NCBI RefSeq assembly: GCF_017313275.1 | Contig: NZ_JAFLNM010000003.1 | Location: 124,001-188,000, forward strand | Origin: Flagellimonas profundi | GTDB lineage: Bacteria; Bacteroidota; Bacteroidia; Flavobacteriales; Flavobacteriaceae | Length of the DNA stretch: 64,000 nucleotides | Direction: 5' to 3' | Shown: positions 19,635 through 27,550 of the stretch, one piece after another | Layout of the letters: every line of letters begins with the position of its first letter | Position numbering within the stretch: the first letter of the stretch is position 1 | Made by a program: the position numbers and the translations under genes | The notes under the pieces: generated by a model | Databases searched by the model: none | What the model saw: only the letters and a program-made list of their open reading frames with translations | Told to the model about the DNA's origin: nothing

Positions 19635-21254
19635 TTACATTTTATCCACCAAATCTTCTGCACCATCATCCAATGCATCTTCTTTTTTATTGATGGCGTT
19701 CATATATTTTCTCAATTCTTTTCGAACCACTGGTGTAAGCAAAATAACACCTATAATATTAGGTACTACCATTGCAAAGATCATGGCATCCGAAAAGTCG
19801 ATTACGGAACCAAGACTAATGGACGCTCCAACAACTACAAAGAACAGGAACAATATTTTATACGCTAGGTCACTTCTTTTACTTTTTCCAAAAAGGTACA
19901 TCCACCCTTGCATTCCGTAGTAAGACCAAGAAATCATAGTAGAGAATGCAAACAAGATTACCGCTATGGTCAGTACAACGGAGAAGTGTGGAATTACTGT
20001 ATCAAAAGCAGTGGCGGTAATCTCCACACCTTCGGTAATCTCGGTACCGTACTGCAAGAACCCTGCTTCGTAGTTGGTAATGATGATTACCAAAGCAGTC
20101 ATGGTACAAATTACAACGGTATCCACAAAAGGCTCCAAAAGCGCAACGATACCCTCACTCGCAGGGTACTTGGTACGTACTGCGGAGTGGGCAATGGCTG
20201 CCGAACCTACACCAGCTTCGTTGGAGAAGGCTCCCCTACGAATACCTTGGATCATTACACCGATAAGACCACCTGCTATTCCCAGTCCAGAGAAGGCTCC
20301 CTCAAAAATCAATCCGAAGGCATCATCAATGGAAGAGAAGTTGGCACCCAAAATAATCAGGGCTGCCAATACATATATACCGGCCATGAAGGGTACAATT
20401 TTTTCCGTAACGGATGCTATCCTTTTAATACCACCGATAATCACAATAGCCACCAAAACGGCCATCACAATTCCAAAATACAATCCGGCGTTGTCGTTTT
20501 CAATACCTGACAATTCCACAAACTGGGCAGCTGCTTGGTTGGCCTGGAACATGTTTCCTCCACCAAAAGAACCACCAATGACAAATATGGCGAACAATAC
20601 GGCGAGAACTTTACCCAAACCTTTGGCATTTTTCTCTTTTAGACCTTTGGTCAAATAGTACATTGGCCCTCCGTAAACGGTTCCATCTTCACCAACGTCC
20701 CTATATTTTACACCCAAGGTACATTCCGCAAATTTTGATGCCATTCCCAACAATCCTGCAAGCATCATCCAAAAAGTTGCACCTGGACCACCAATGGAAA
20801 GGGCCACGGCAACACCGGCAATATTACCCAAACCAACTGTGGCAGAAAGGGCTGCGGTAAGTGCCTGAAAGTGGGAGACTTCTCCATGAGCCGATTCATC
20901 CCTAATGGTATCCGGCAAATCGTGCTCTTCCGATTCATCGCCATACAAATGATCGACCCCATGCTTTTCAATATCCTCATATTTACCCCGAACTACCTTT
21001 ATGGCAGTCCAAAAGCCTGTAAAGTTGATGAGCTTAAAATAAATGGTGAAATATAATGCTCCTCCTACCAATACAATAAGTACCCAAGGTATCTGAAATT
21101 GATCCGAAAAAGGAATTTCGTAGAAAATCGCATCCACGAACCAACTTGTATATTTGGAGAAAACCGCATCAATTTTTTCCGATGTGCTTTCCTCCTGTGC
21201 GAAAGAAAGAGCTGGTAACAATAAACTAATTAAGGAAAGAAGTCTATACTTCAT
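19635..21254 (-). CDS. Alanine or glycine:sodium symporter (AGCS family)
   Basis: 539 residues. An N-terminal signal-like segment (LLSLISLLLPALSFAQ), then about ten membrane helices carrying AGCS signatures such as GLGNIAGVAVALSIGGPGATFWM, GPMYYLTKGL and RRGAFSNEAGVGSAAIAHSA. Imports small neutral amino acids with Na+. The N-terminal signal and a charged insert around residues 88-122 are seen in Bacteroidota versions. It opens an apparent three-gene series with the HhH protein and acyl-CoA dehydrogenase, though a functional link is not obvious. Confidence 0.9.
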   Translation of the reverse strand: MKYRLLSLISLLLPALSFAQEESTSEKIDAVFSKYTSWFVDAIFYEIPFSDQFQIPWVLIVLVGGALYFTIYFKLINFTGFWTAIKVVRGKYEDIEKHGVDHLYGDESEEHDLPDTIRDESAHGEVSHFQALTAALSATVGLGNIAGVAVALSIGGPGATFWMMLAGLLGMASKFAECTLGVKYRDVGEDGTVYGGPMYYLTKGLKEKNAKGLGKVLAVLFAIFVIGGSFGGGNMFQANQAAAQFVELSGIENDNAGLYFGIVMAVLVAIVIIGGIKRIASVTEKIVPFMAGIYVLAALIILGANFSSIDDAFGLIFEGAFSGLGIAGGLIGVMIQGIRRGAFSNEAGVGSAAIAHSAVRTKYPASEGIVALLEPFVDTVVICTMTALVIIITNYEAGFLQYGTEITEGVEITATAFDTVIPHFSVVLTIAVILFAFSTMISWSYYGMQGWMYLFGKSKRSDLAYKILFLFFVVVGASISLGSVIDFSDAMIFAMVVPNIIGVILLTPVVRKELRKYMNAINKKEDALDDGAEDLVDKM

Positions 21255-21338
21255 AATAATGTTTTGGTTATGTTAGTTTTTTGTAAAGGCCCCAATATCC
21301 TAAAAAATTTGCTCGCAAAAAAATTAAAGGGTGTTAAA

Positions 21339-22346
21339 CTAGCCTATCTGAAACATTTGATTCAGCTTCCTGATCTGCTCTGGTCGTCCCAAAACAATTA
21401 CCTTGCTTCTGGGCTGCAGTACCATATCGGCCTCGGGGTTGATGATATATTTCCCATTGGGATCTATATATCCTATTATGGTACAGCCGGTTTTTCTTCT
21501 CAAGTCCAAATCGCGCAAGGAATGGCAGTCCATTTGATTGGTAAAATCCTCAATACTGACTTCTTCCAAGTTTGTTGTGTGCTCCCCTTCAACGGAGAGT
21601 TGGTCCAAAAAGGTAATCAGATCGGGCATCACTACTAAAGATGCCATATGATCCCCTCCGATTTTATCCGGCATAATTACCTTGTTAGCACCCGCAAATT
21701 CCAATTTTTTTATTGAGGTAATCTGAGACGCCCTACTTATAATGAACAGGTTCTTGTTCAATTGTCGTGCGGAAAGCACTATGAAAAGATTGGCAGCGTC
21801 GTCTGGTACCGCCGTAATTAAATACTGGGCTCTATCAATTCCTGCTTGCAAGAGCACCTCATCCTCGTTCGCATCGCCCTCTACAAATAACACATCCTCC
21901 TCATGTCGGTCAATGATTTCCTTATCCTTTTCAATAACAACAAAAGGCTTTTTGTAGGCGATCAATTTTTCTGCCGCCTGCATGCCGTTTCTACCAAAAC
22001 CGCAAACCACAACATGGTTGGAAAGACTATCTATTTGTTTTTTCACTTTTTTCTTTTTTAGTAATTCCAATGAGTTTTTTCCAAGAATATATTCGGTAAC
22101 CACAGAAATGGCAAAACCGAAGATAAATACACTGGTAACGATTAAAAATACGGTAAAAATCTTTGCATTGGCATCCAATGGCCTTACCTCCGAAAAACCA
22201 ACCGTGGTTACCGTAATAATGGTCATGTACACAGCCTCTATCCACGTAAAGTCGGATAACATTTTATAACCGACAACCCCAAACAAAAGCACCACAACCA
22301 TTAAGGAAAGGGCCAACACTATTTTGGAACGCATCAGTCTAATCAT
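21339..22346 (-). CDS. Potassium channel with RCK (TrkA-N) domain
   Basis: 335 residues. Two membrane helices (about 8-28 and 62-88) flank a pore loop with filter TVTTVGFSE at about 45-53, followed by a Rossmann RCK domain (VVVCGFGRNGMQAAEKL) and a TrkA-C-like C-terminus ending in LGRPEQIRKLNQMF. Resembles ligand-gated MthK/Kch-type K+ channels. Filter is GF rather than GY, which is common in bacterial homologues. It starts 2 bases after the PspC gene. Confidence 0.88.
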   Translation of the reverse strand: MIRLMRSKIVLALSLMVVVLLFGVVGYKMLSDFTWIEAVYMTIITVTTVGFSEVRPLDANAKIFTVFLIVTSVFIFGFAISVVTEYILGKNSLELLKKKKVKKQIDSLSNHVVVCGFGRNGMQAAEKLIAYKKPFVVIEKDKEIIDRHEEDVLFVEGDANEDEVLLQAGIDRAQYLITAVPDDAANLFIVLSARQLNKNLFIISRASQITSIKKLEFAGANKVIMPDKIGGDHMASLVVMPDLITFLDQLSVEGEHTTNLEEVSIEDFTNQMDCHSLRDLDLRRKTGCTIIGYIDPNGKYIINPEADMVLQPRSKVIVLGRPEQIRKLNQMFQIG

Positions 22347-22348
22347 GG

Positions 22349-22576
22349 TTACAGGTCAAATACAGATGTTCTTTTGGTATAGATCAAGTCTTTAATCCGA
22401 AGCCAAAATGCAATAAAAAGGTAAAGCGCAAAACCAAAACCCAAAGTAACAAAGGTTAGATAAATAAAGCTGGTACGCACAACACGGGCGCGAATACCAA
22501 GCCTTTCGGCAATACGCCTGCAAACCTCGAAGCCTCTTTTTTGAAAGTAATAAAGGGTATTGTAAAATAAAGACAT
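22349..22576 (-). CDS. PspC-domain small membrane protein
   Basis: 75 residues: an amphipathic N-terminus with a PspC-type segment (RRIAERLGIRARVVRTSFIYLTF broadly) and a membrane helix at about residues 38-60. PspC domains occur in envelope-stress systems, but no other psp gene is nearby, so function is open. It sits tightly between DUF2851 (8 bases) and the K+ channel (2 bases), implying one transcript. Confidence 0.75.
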   Translation of the reverse strand: MSLFYNTLYYFQKRGFEVCRRIAERLGIRARVVRTSFIYLTFVTLGFGFALYLFIAFWLRIKDLIYTKRTSVFDL

Positions 22577-22584
22577 GGTTAAAA

Positions 22585-23865
22585 TTATGTATTTCTATTC
22601 AATAATTGCGTACCCACGGTACATTGCATGCATTTATTTTTAGCACAGTAATTGGTATAAAGTTCCAACTTTGCCTGACTTTCCAGTGCATTTTTGGTTT
22701 TTGAACCAATTTTATCAAAGTTTTTAATGATTGAATTGTCTTCCGTACCAAGTTGGGAGACCAATGCGACAAGCTCTTCGTTCCAATCCTTTCCCAAATG
22801 CCTTGCATAACAAAATTTAAGGGGCACCAAGGTATTGATCACAACAAGGTCAATAAACTTTTTGGATATTTTCTTCACCCGCTTTTTAGATACCTTGCCA
22901 AAAGTATAATGATCATCCCAATAAGATCCCGCGTAAATCTCGAAGGCTTGATAAATTTCTTCCAGCTTGTTGAGGCCCATCAATTTTGAAAAAACACTAT
23001 GGGTCCCTTCATATAAGTTGACCAATTGGGAAATTCGTATGGTGGGGAAATTTAAAGGCCGTAATCCAAAGAATTCTGGTTTGGATCCATTCTTGTTCAA
23101 ACCAAATTTATGTACCAAATACTCGTACTCTTTTTGGAGTTGTAGATAATGGTTATCCGTACAATCGGATACATTCAAGAGTCCAAAATGGCCAAAAAGC
23201 AAAGCTTCCAATTGCAAGGGCCCGTTGGTTGTTTTTCTCACTATGGAAAAATCCAATTGTTGTGCCCGCTCCAAAAAGTATGGGCCATTGACCATGGACC
23301 CGAAATTCTTGGCCAAAAGCATAAAAAGTACCGCCTCCCAATCGTTCATGGAAACCTTTAACAGGTCCAAGATCAATTTGGACTTGTGCTCCAACCTTTC
23401 AAAATACAACCGGTGCAGCCAGTTTTCGACCAAAAAGGAATCGATATCTTTTAGATTCTTTTCGCAATTGATAAAACTGGTTCGCGAATTATTCATCAAG
23501 TCCCGATAGCCATTCAAAAGTTGGTCTGTAATATATTGTTTCACTTCCAAAGTGGGAATTTGGGACCCGTCCTTCCTAAAAACAGCAATGTCATCCTCCC
23601 AAACAACATGTAGGATGACATTGTCGTAATTTTCATCTGTTTCATGATGATGCACATACCAGTCAGAAGACTTAAGGTGCATCTCTACATTACCGGCCCA
23701 TAGCTGTCCATCAATTTCTAGTTTGGCATTAAAAAAATCCGGCCCAGCAAGCATGTTTTGCGTTCCGGTTGCCTTTATAGAGATGGTTTCACCCTTACCG
23801 GTACATAGCTGATCTGTTGGAAGCTTATTATGCTTCCAAATAAAATAAAGTAGGTCTTCTCGCAT
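22585..23865 (-). CDS. DUF2851 family protein
   Basis: 426 residues, soluble, no signal peptide. Family hallmarks: MREDLLYFIWKHNKL at the N-terminus, AGPDFFNAKLEIDGQLWAGNVEMHLKSSDW, and a C-terminal CAKNKCMQCTVG cysteine cluster. The family is nearly restricted to Bacteroidota and its function is unknown to me; the middle is a long helical region. The conserved early block (DFFNAKLxIxGxxWxGNVExH) looks nuclease-like, but that is speculation. Confidence 0.85.
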   Translation of the reverse strand: MREDLLYFIWKHNKLPTDQLCTGKGETISIKATGTQNMLAGPDFFNAKLEIDGQLWAGNVEMHLKSSDWYVHHHETDENYDNVILHVVWEDDIAVFRKDGSQIPTLEVKQYITDQLLNGYRDLMNNSRTSFINCEKNLKDIDSFLVENWLHRLYFERLEHKSKLILDLLKVSMNDWEAVLFMLLAKNFGSMVNGPYFLERAQQLDFSIVRKTTNGPLQLEALLFGHFGLLNVSDCTDNHYLQLQKEYEYLVHKFGLNKNGSKPEFFGLRPLNFPTIRISQLVNLYEGTHSVFSKLMGLNKLEEIYQAFEIYAGSYWDDHYTFGKVSKKRVKKISKKFIDLVVINTLVPLKFCYARHLGKDWNEELVALVSQLGTEDNSIIKNFDKIGSKTKNALESQAKLELYTNYCAKNKCMQCTVGTQLLNRNT

Positions 23866-23886
23866 TGATTTGGGATAAATGGAGAT

Positions 23887-24198
23887 CTACTCTACCTTTT
23901 CGCCTTCCCAATTCATAAAGCCTCCTTCCAAGTTATAGGCATTTTCAATTCCGATACTGTTCATTATGGCACAGGCTTGTCCACTTCGGGCCCCTGATCT
24001 ACAATAAACGTAGTAGTTTTTAGACTTGTCCAATTTTCCCAGTTCCTCCATAAACTCTTGCCCTAAGTAAATATCAATATTTACAGCACCTGGGATATAA
24101 CCTTCCTCAAACTCTTGAGGAGTTCGAACATCCAACATAAAGGCATTGTCATCATTTTGTAATTGCTCTGCCCATTCTTCTTGTGATAAATCTGCCAT
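23887..24198 (-). CDS. Rhodanese-like single-domain protein
   Basis: 103 residues from the ATG at 24198 (MADLSQEEWAEQL); the frame is open 42 bases further up but that part is unlike the family and overlaps the terminator of the next gene. One rhodanese domain with DVRTPQEFEEGYIPGAVN and active-site Cys66 in YCRSGARSGQ, so a likely sulfurtransferase/persulfide carrier. The first gene of the rhodanese-DUF2851-pspC-K+ channel series, 21 bases ahead of DUF2851. Confidence 0.88.
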   Translation of the reverse strand: MADLSQEEWAEQLQNDDNAFMLDVRTPQEFEEGYIPGAVNIDIYLGQEFMEELGKLDKSKNYYVYCRSGARSGQACAIMNSIGIENAYNLEGGFMNWEGEKVE

Positions 24199-24227
24199 CT
24201 TTTTCAATTTATGTTCTGCAAAAATAA

Positions 24228-24252
24228 AAATCCGGAGCATTCCTCCGGATTT
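24228..24252 (-). terminator. Terminator after the thioredoxin-fold pair
   Basis: AAATCCGGAG / CTCCGGATTT with a 5-base loop, followed on the minus strand by a T-rich tract. It lies 25 bases past the redoxin stop and 30 bases before the rhodanese start. Confidence 0.8.
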
Positions 24253-24277
24253 CTTGTTGTATTATTTTGATGGTACG

Positions 24278-24910
24278 CTATTTAATTCCACATCCAATGG
24301 CTTTCGTTGTTTTCGGATTGATTTCATTTCCTGCCAACATTGCATCCACGGCATTCTCCACAAAAGTTTCGTCCACTTGTGATGCATCTTGATAATTGTC
24401 GTCAATGGCACCGATATATTTCACCCTGTTTCCGGATACGGTTTTTTCCAATAAAAAAACATGTGGCGTGCGCGTTGCCCCATATTGGGGATATACGTTT
24501 TGCCCCTCATCCAATAAATATGGAAAAGTGAAGCCTTTCTCGGCTGCGCGCTCTTTCATTTTTGCAAAACTGTCTCCCGGTTTGGCACTAGGGTTATTCG
24601 GATTTATTGCGATAACCGGCACGCCTTTGGGTTTGTATTTGGCATCCAGCGCAATAATCCTATCCTCATAAGCCTGTGCATACGGGCAGGTATTGCAGGT
24701 AAAAATGACCAGAAAGCCTTTGGCAGTATTAAAGTCGGATAGTGATACCATAGTGCCGTCCACATTCTTCAATGAGAAATCGGCGGCCATATCGCCAACT
24801 TTATAACCCTCCTCCATGTTATGTTCACCCCCGTTATTCAATCCCATGGCAAAAGATGCTGCAACTACCAAGAACAAGACAACTCCTCCAAAAATCCTTG
24901 TCTTTTTCAT
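24278..24910 (-). CDS. Secreted or membrane-anchored thioredoxin-fold protein (redoxin)
   Basis: 210 residues: N-terminal membrane/signal helix (about 7-23), then an AhpC/TSA-type domain starting DFSLKNVDGTMVSLSDF, with Cys72-x-x-Cys75 (CNTCPYAQAYEDR). The CNTCPY active site is typical of peroxiredoxin-like 'thioredoxin family' proteins of Bacteroidota, acting in the periplasm. It follows the TlpA-type lipoprotein after 6 bases, so both belong to one envelope redox operon. Confidence 0.85.
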   Translation of the reverse strand: MKKTRIFGGVVLFLVVAASFAMGLNNGGEHNMEEGYKVGDMAADFSLKNVDGTMVSLSDFNTAKGFLVIFTCNTCPYAQAYEDRIIALDAKYKPKGVPVIAINPNNPSAKPGDSFAKMKERAAEKGFTFPYLLDEGQNVYPQYGATRTPHVFLLEKTVSGNRVKYIGAIDDNYQDASQVDETFVENAVDAMLAGNEINPKTTKAIGCGIK

Positions 24911-24916
24911 AATCGA

Positions 24917-25471
24917 TTATTTTGTGAATTTATTCAACTCTTCTTTTAACTCTTCATACGTGAAACCACGCTCGTAAAAAGTTCGTTTATCCTTATTATA
25001 TATTAAGGTCGCGGGAATGGCACCACCCCACTCTTCGGATACCTTTGGTATCCAATCGTTTTGTTTTGGGTCGTCTAGGATAACCACCTTGGATTGAATT
25101 CCCCGGTTTTCAACAAAAGGTTCCAAACGGGTCTTCCACATATTGGGCATGTCCAAGTTGACAAGTATTACCTCTACATTATTGTCCTTTTGTTCTGAAT
25201 TGATTCGCTCAAAATAGGGCATTTCCGCAATACAGGGTTTGCACCAAGTGGCCCAGAAATTTACAACGTAGGTTTTATCATCTTCTTTGTGGAGCATAGG
25301 TTCAAAGCCATCAAAATCATACACGGGAAACTTAACATCTGTGCTCTCCTCGGCTTCTTCCATAACAATTTCGTTGCCAAGAGTTTCAACCGTTTCTTTT
25401 TTTTGCTCTTTCTTTTCGGCACAGCCCGAAAAAATGGAAACTATCAACCCCAAAGTAAATAACTTGTTCAT
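24917..25471 (-). CDS. TlpA-family thioredoxin lipoprotein
   Basis: 184 residues. Signal peptide with a lipobox ending at Cys17 (FSGC), a Lys/Glu-rich linker to about residue 48, then a TlpA/ResA-like domain with active site WCKPC (Cys77, Cys80) and a cis-Pro region (AIPATLIYNKD). A periplasmic thiol-disulfide reductase anchored to a membrane. Divergent from marR with 134 bases between; the marR operators are in this shared gap. Confidence 0.9.
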   Translation of the reverse strand: MNKLFTLGLIVSIFSGCAEKKEQKKETVETLGNEIVMEEAEESTDVKFPVYDFDGFEPMLHKEDDKTYVVNFWATWCKPCIAEMPYFERINSEQKDNNVEVILVNLDMPNMWKTRLEPFVENRGIQSKVVILDDPKQNDWIPKVSEEWGGAIPATLIYNKDKRTFYERGFTYEELKEELNKFTK

Positions 25472-25548
25472 TATCTGTTTTTTACGTGCTTAAAAATATA
25501 GAAGTCCAGTTCGCTTTTTCACTCTTTAACAAAAATTTATCAATCAAA

Positions 25549-25571
25549 TATTTGGATATAGATTCCAAATA
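25549..25571 (+). promoter_or_regulatory. Upstream operator-like inverted repeat of marR
   Basis: TATTTGGA and TCCAAATA, perfect 8-bp arms with a 7-base spacer, overlapping the TTG -33 element. Likely binding site of the adjacent MarR regulator (inference). Confidence 0.55.
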
Positions 25572-25583
25572 AGATTACATTTG
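25552..25583 (+). promoter_or_regulatory. Promoter of the marR operon
   Basis: TTG at 25552-25554, 21 bases, then TACATTTG at 25576-25583, a good Bacteroidota promoter. Expected start is about 25588-25591, about 15-18 bases before the marR ATG. Confidence 0.6.
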
Positions 25584-25594
25584 TATATACAAAT
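25579..25594 (+). promoter_or_regulatory. Downstream operator-like palindrome of marR
   Basis: ATTTGTATATACAAAT, a perfect 16-bp palindrome over the -7 box and start region. With the 25549-25571 repeat it makes two sites about 26 bp apart, sharing an ATTTG half-site; a bound MarR dimer would block polymerase. Confidence 0.6.
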
Positions 25595-25605
25595 ATTGTT
25601 TATAC

Positions 25606-26052
25606 ATGAATGTTGAAGAGATAATAAAGACCTCAAAAAAAATTCCATTGGAACCCAGGACCTTGATTCATTTGCAATTGGTACATAATAAAATCAATGA
25701 AGCAATGAACGCTGCCCTTAAACCTTTTGAAGTCTCTCTGCAACAATTCAATGTATTGCGAATTTTAAGGGGTCAACAAGGCAAACCTGCCAACCTATCC
25801 ACCTTAAACGAGCGTATGGTCACCAAAATGAGCAATACCACAAGATTAGTGGATAAACTTTTGGTAAAGGGTTTTGTAAACAGAACCGTTTGCCCTTCGA
25901 ACAGAAGGAAAGTTGAGATAGTGATTACGGATTCTGGACTTAAAGCTTTGGAGCAAATGGATAAGTCATTGGAAGTTGCACATCAGGCAATCTATCAAAA
26001 CTTCAGCAAAGAAGATTTAGAAAAATTAAACGAATTATTAGATAAATTTTAA
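25606..26052 (+). CDS. MarR-family transcriptional regulator
   Basis: 148 residues with a winged helix: recognition region LSTLNERMVTKMSNTTRLVDKLLVKGFVNRTVCPSNRRKVEIVIT, flanked by dimerisation helices. It opens a three-gene operon with a nitroreductase-like enzyme (7-base gap) and YceI. Two palindromes across its promoter suggest autorepression. There is no conserved redox cysteine pair (one Cys in CPSNRR). The inducer is unknown; family members in this trio may respond to quinones or other electrophiles. Confidence 0.92.
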   Translation: MNVEEIIKTSKKIPLEPRTLIHLQLVHNKINEAMNAALKPFEVSLQQFNVLRILRGQQGKPANLSTLNERMVTKMSNTTRLVDKLLVKGFVNRTVCPSNRRKVEIVITDSGLKALEQMDKSLEVAHQAIYQNFSKEDLEKLNELLDKF

Positions 26053-26059
26053 AAACAGC

Positions 26060-26692
26060 ATGAGCACAGTCATTGAAAATAGAACATGGCGATACGCCAC
26101 CAAAAAGTTTGATGCAAACAAAAAAGTTTCAGAGCAAGATTTGGATACCTTACTGGAAGCTACCCGTTTGAGCGCATCTTCTTATGGATTGCAACCTTAC
26201 CATGTTATCGTGGTATCTGACCAAAAGGTAAAGGAGCAATTAAAACCAGTTTCTTGGGACCAATCCCAAATCACTGATGCATCGCACATTATCGTATTTG
26301 CCAATGCAACAAATTTTGGTGAAGAACTTGTAGACGATTACTTGGAGAACGTAAGCAAAACCAGAGAGATTCCCATGGATGGACTAAAGGGATATTCTGA
26401 TTTTATGAAGTCCAAACTAATGGATCTCCCTGCAGAGACCAAAAGCACCTGGACAGCAAAACAAGCCTATATCGCCTTCGGAAATTTAATGCAGGCTGCC
26501 GCAGAATTAAGAATTGACACCTGTCCGATGGAAGGTTTTGAATCCGAAAAATACAACGAGATTTTAGGACTGGACGAGAAAAACCTTAACGCAGCCGTTG
26601 TATTGACCGTGGGATACCGTTCCGAGGAAGATGCAACTCAGCATTTACCCAAAGTCCGAAAATCAAAAGAAGAATTATTTACCCTTATATAA
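26060..26692 (+). CDS. NAD(P)H-dependent oxidoreductase (nitroreductase family)
   Basis: 210 residues with nitroreductase features: ENRTWRYATKKFDANKKVSEQDL, LSASSYGLQPYHVIVVSDQKVKEQL, and a C-terminal PMEGFESEKYNEILGL. An FMN enzyme similar to E. coli NfsB/dihydropteridine reductase, reducing nitro compounds or quinones. It follows marR by 7 bases, so it is likely under the same repressor. Confidence 0.9.
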   Translation: MSTVIENRTWRYATKKFDANKKVSEQDLDTLLEATRLSASSYGLQPYHVIVVSDQKVKEQLKPVSWDQSQITDASHIIVFANATNFGEELVDDYLENVSKTREIPMDGLKGYSDFMKSKLMDLPAETKSTWTAKQAYIAFGNLMQAAAELRIDTCPMEGFESEKYNEILGLDEKNLNAAVVLTVGYRSEEDATQHLPKVRKSKEELFTLI

Positions 26693-26734
26693 ATATTGAA
26701 ACCTTTACAATTTAAAACAGAAATTAAAACAATT

Positions 26735-27307
26735 ATGAAAAAGACAATTTTAAGCTTAGCATTGGTCACCCTTTTTGGAGCATCGGCAATAGCCAACCCA
26801 CTTGAAAAAGAAACCAAAGAAGTAAAGACTACCGAAAGCACCGTAACTTGGAAAGGTTACAAAGTTGGAGGTTCCCACACAGGAACTATCAGCTTGGAGT
26901 CAGGTGCTTTGGAATTTGACGGTGAAAAATTGGTTGGCGGTGAGTTTGTTGTAGATATGACAAGCATCAATGCAACCGATTTGGAAGGTGATTACAAAAA
27001 CAAGTTGGACGGTCACTTGAAGTCCGATGACTTTTTTGGCACTGCCAATCACCCAACGGCCAAATTGGTTTTCACCAACGTAAAATCAACAGGGAAAAAT
27101 TCTTACGATGTAACTGGTGACCTTACCATTAAAGGTAACACTGAGCCTGTGACTTTTGAGGTTTCCGTTTATGGTGACAAAGCCACTGCCACCTTAAAAG
27201 TTGACAGAACAAAGTACGACGTAAAATACGGATCTGGAATCATTGGGACAGCCAAGGACAAATTGATCTACGATGAGTTTGATTTGGTAGTTGATCTACA
27301 GATGTAA
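26735..27307 (+). CDS. YceI family periplasmic protein
   Basis: 190 residues from the ATG at 26735; an in-frame ATG 39 bases earlier gives a non-signal tail. Signal peptide MKKTILSLALVTLFGASAIA, then the YceI lipocalin-like fold (TVTWKGYKVGGSHTGTISLESG, DDFFGTANHPTAKLVFTNV, YDVTGDLTIKGNTEPVTFEV). YceI proteins bind polyisoprenoids or amphiphilic lipids. Third gene of the marR operon; a terminator follows. Confidence 0.92.
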   Translation: MKKTILSLALVTLFGASAIANPLEKETKEVKTTESTVTWKGYKVGGSHTGTISLESGALEFDGEKLVGGEFVVDMTSINATDLEGDYKNKLDGHLKSDDFFGTANHPTAKLVFTNVKSTGKNSYDVTGDLTIKGNTEPVTFEVSVYGDKATATLKVDRTKYDVKYGSGIIGTAKDKLIYDEFDLVVDLQM

Positions 27308-27329
27308 TCAACTCCTTTTTAGTGTGTGG

Positions 27330-27370
27330 AAATCCCGCCCGAGTAATTCTTGGACGGGATTTTTTATTTT
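27330..27370 (+). terminator. Terminator of the marR-yceI operon
   Basis: AATCCCG / CGGGATT (with looser pairing inside) followed by a T-rich tract, 22 bases after the yceI stop and upstream of the trp promoter. Confidence 0.75.
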
Positions 27371-27383
27371 AAACAAAACATTG

Positions 27384-27414
27384 TTGTCCCGTTAAAAATT
27401 CCTCCCTATATTTG
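27384..27414 (+). promoter_or_regulatory. trp: Promoter of the trp operon
   Basis: TTG at 27384-27386, 20 bases, then TATATTTG at 27407-27414. The expected start is about 27418-27421, at or next to the leader-peptide ATG (27420). Confidence 0.65.
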
Positions 27415-27419
27415 GCACA

Positions 27420-27476
27420 ATGAATAACAGAATAGCAAATAACTGGTGGTGGATAAACTTACGTCAAACGTCGTGA
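27420..27476 (+). CDS. trpL: Tryptophan operon leader peptide
   Basis: An 18-residue reading frame, MNNRIANNWWWINLRQTS, with three successive Trp codons (27444-27452), too short for routine ORF calling. It is followed by an antiterminator candidate and a strong terminator before trpE, the standard design for ribosome-mediated attenuation: low Trp stalls the ribosome at WWW and lets transcription into trpE go on. Because its ATG sits at the predicted transcription start, translation is probably leaderless. Confidence 0.85.
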   Translation: MNNRIANNWWWINLRQTS

Positions 27477-27532
27477 GCTAAGTCCCCATTATAACCATAC
27501 AAGAGGCTTGTCATCACGACAAGCCTTTTTTA
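27470..27532 (+). promoter_or_regulatory. trp: trp attenuator: antiterminator and terminator
   Basis: Terminator: AGGCTTGTC (27504-27512) pairs perfectly with GACAAGCCT (27518-27526) around ATCAC, then T-run. Antiterminator candidate: GTCGTGA (27470-27476, overlapping the leader stop) can pair with TCACGAC (27514-27520), which uses the terminator loop and the start of its 3' arm. A ribosome at the stop codon would cover this segment and allow termination; one stalled on the Trp codons would leave it free. Pairing by eye only. Confidence 0.75.
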
Positions 27533-27550
27533 ATTTATATAAGTACCAAA

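Noticed and set aside
19908..20658. Two overlapping antisense frames of about 200 residues in the symporter gene
   Set aside because: Mutually overlapping and opposite a clear transporter; no family resemblance.
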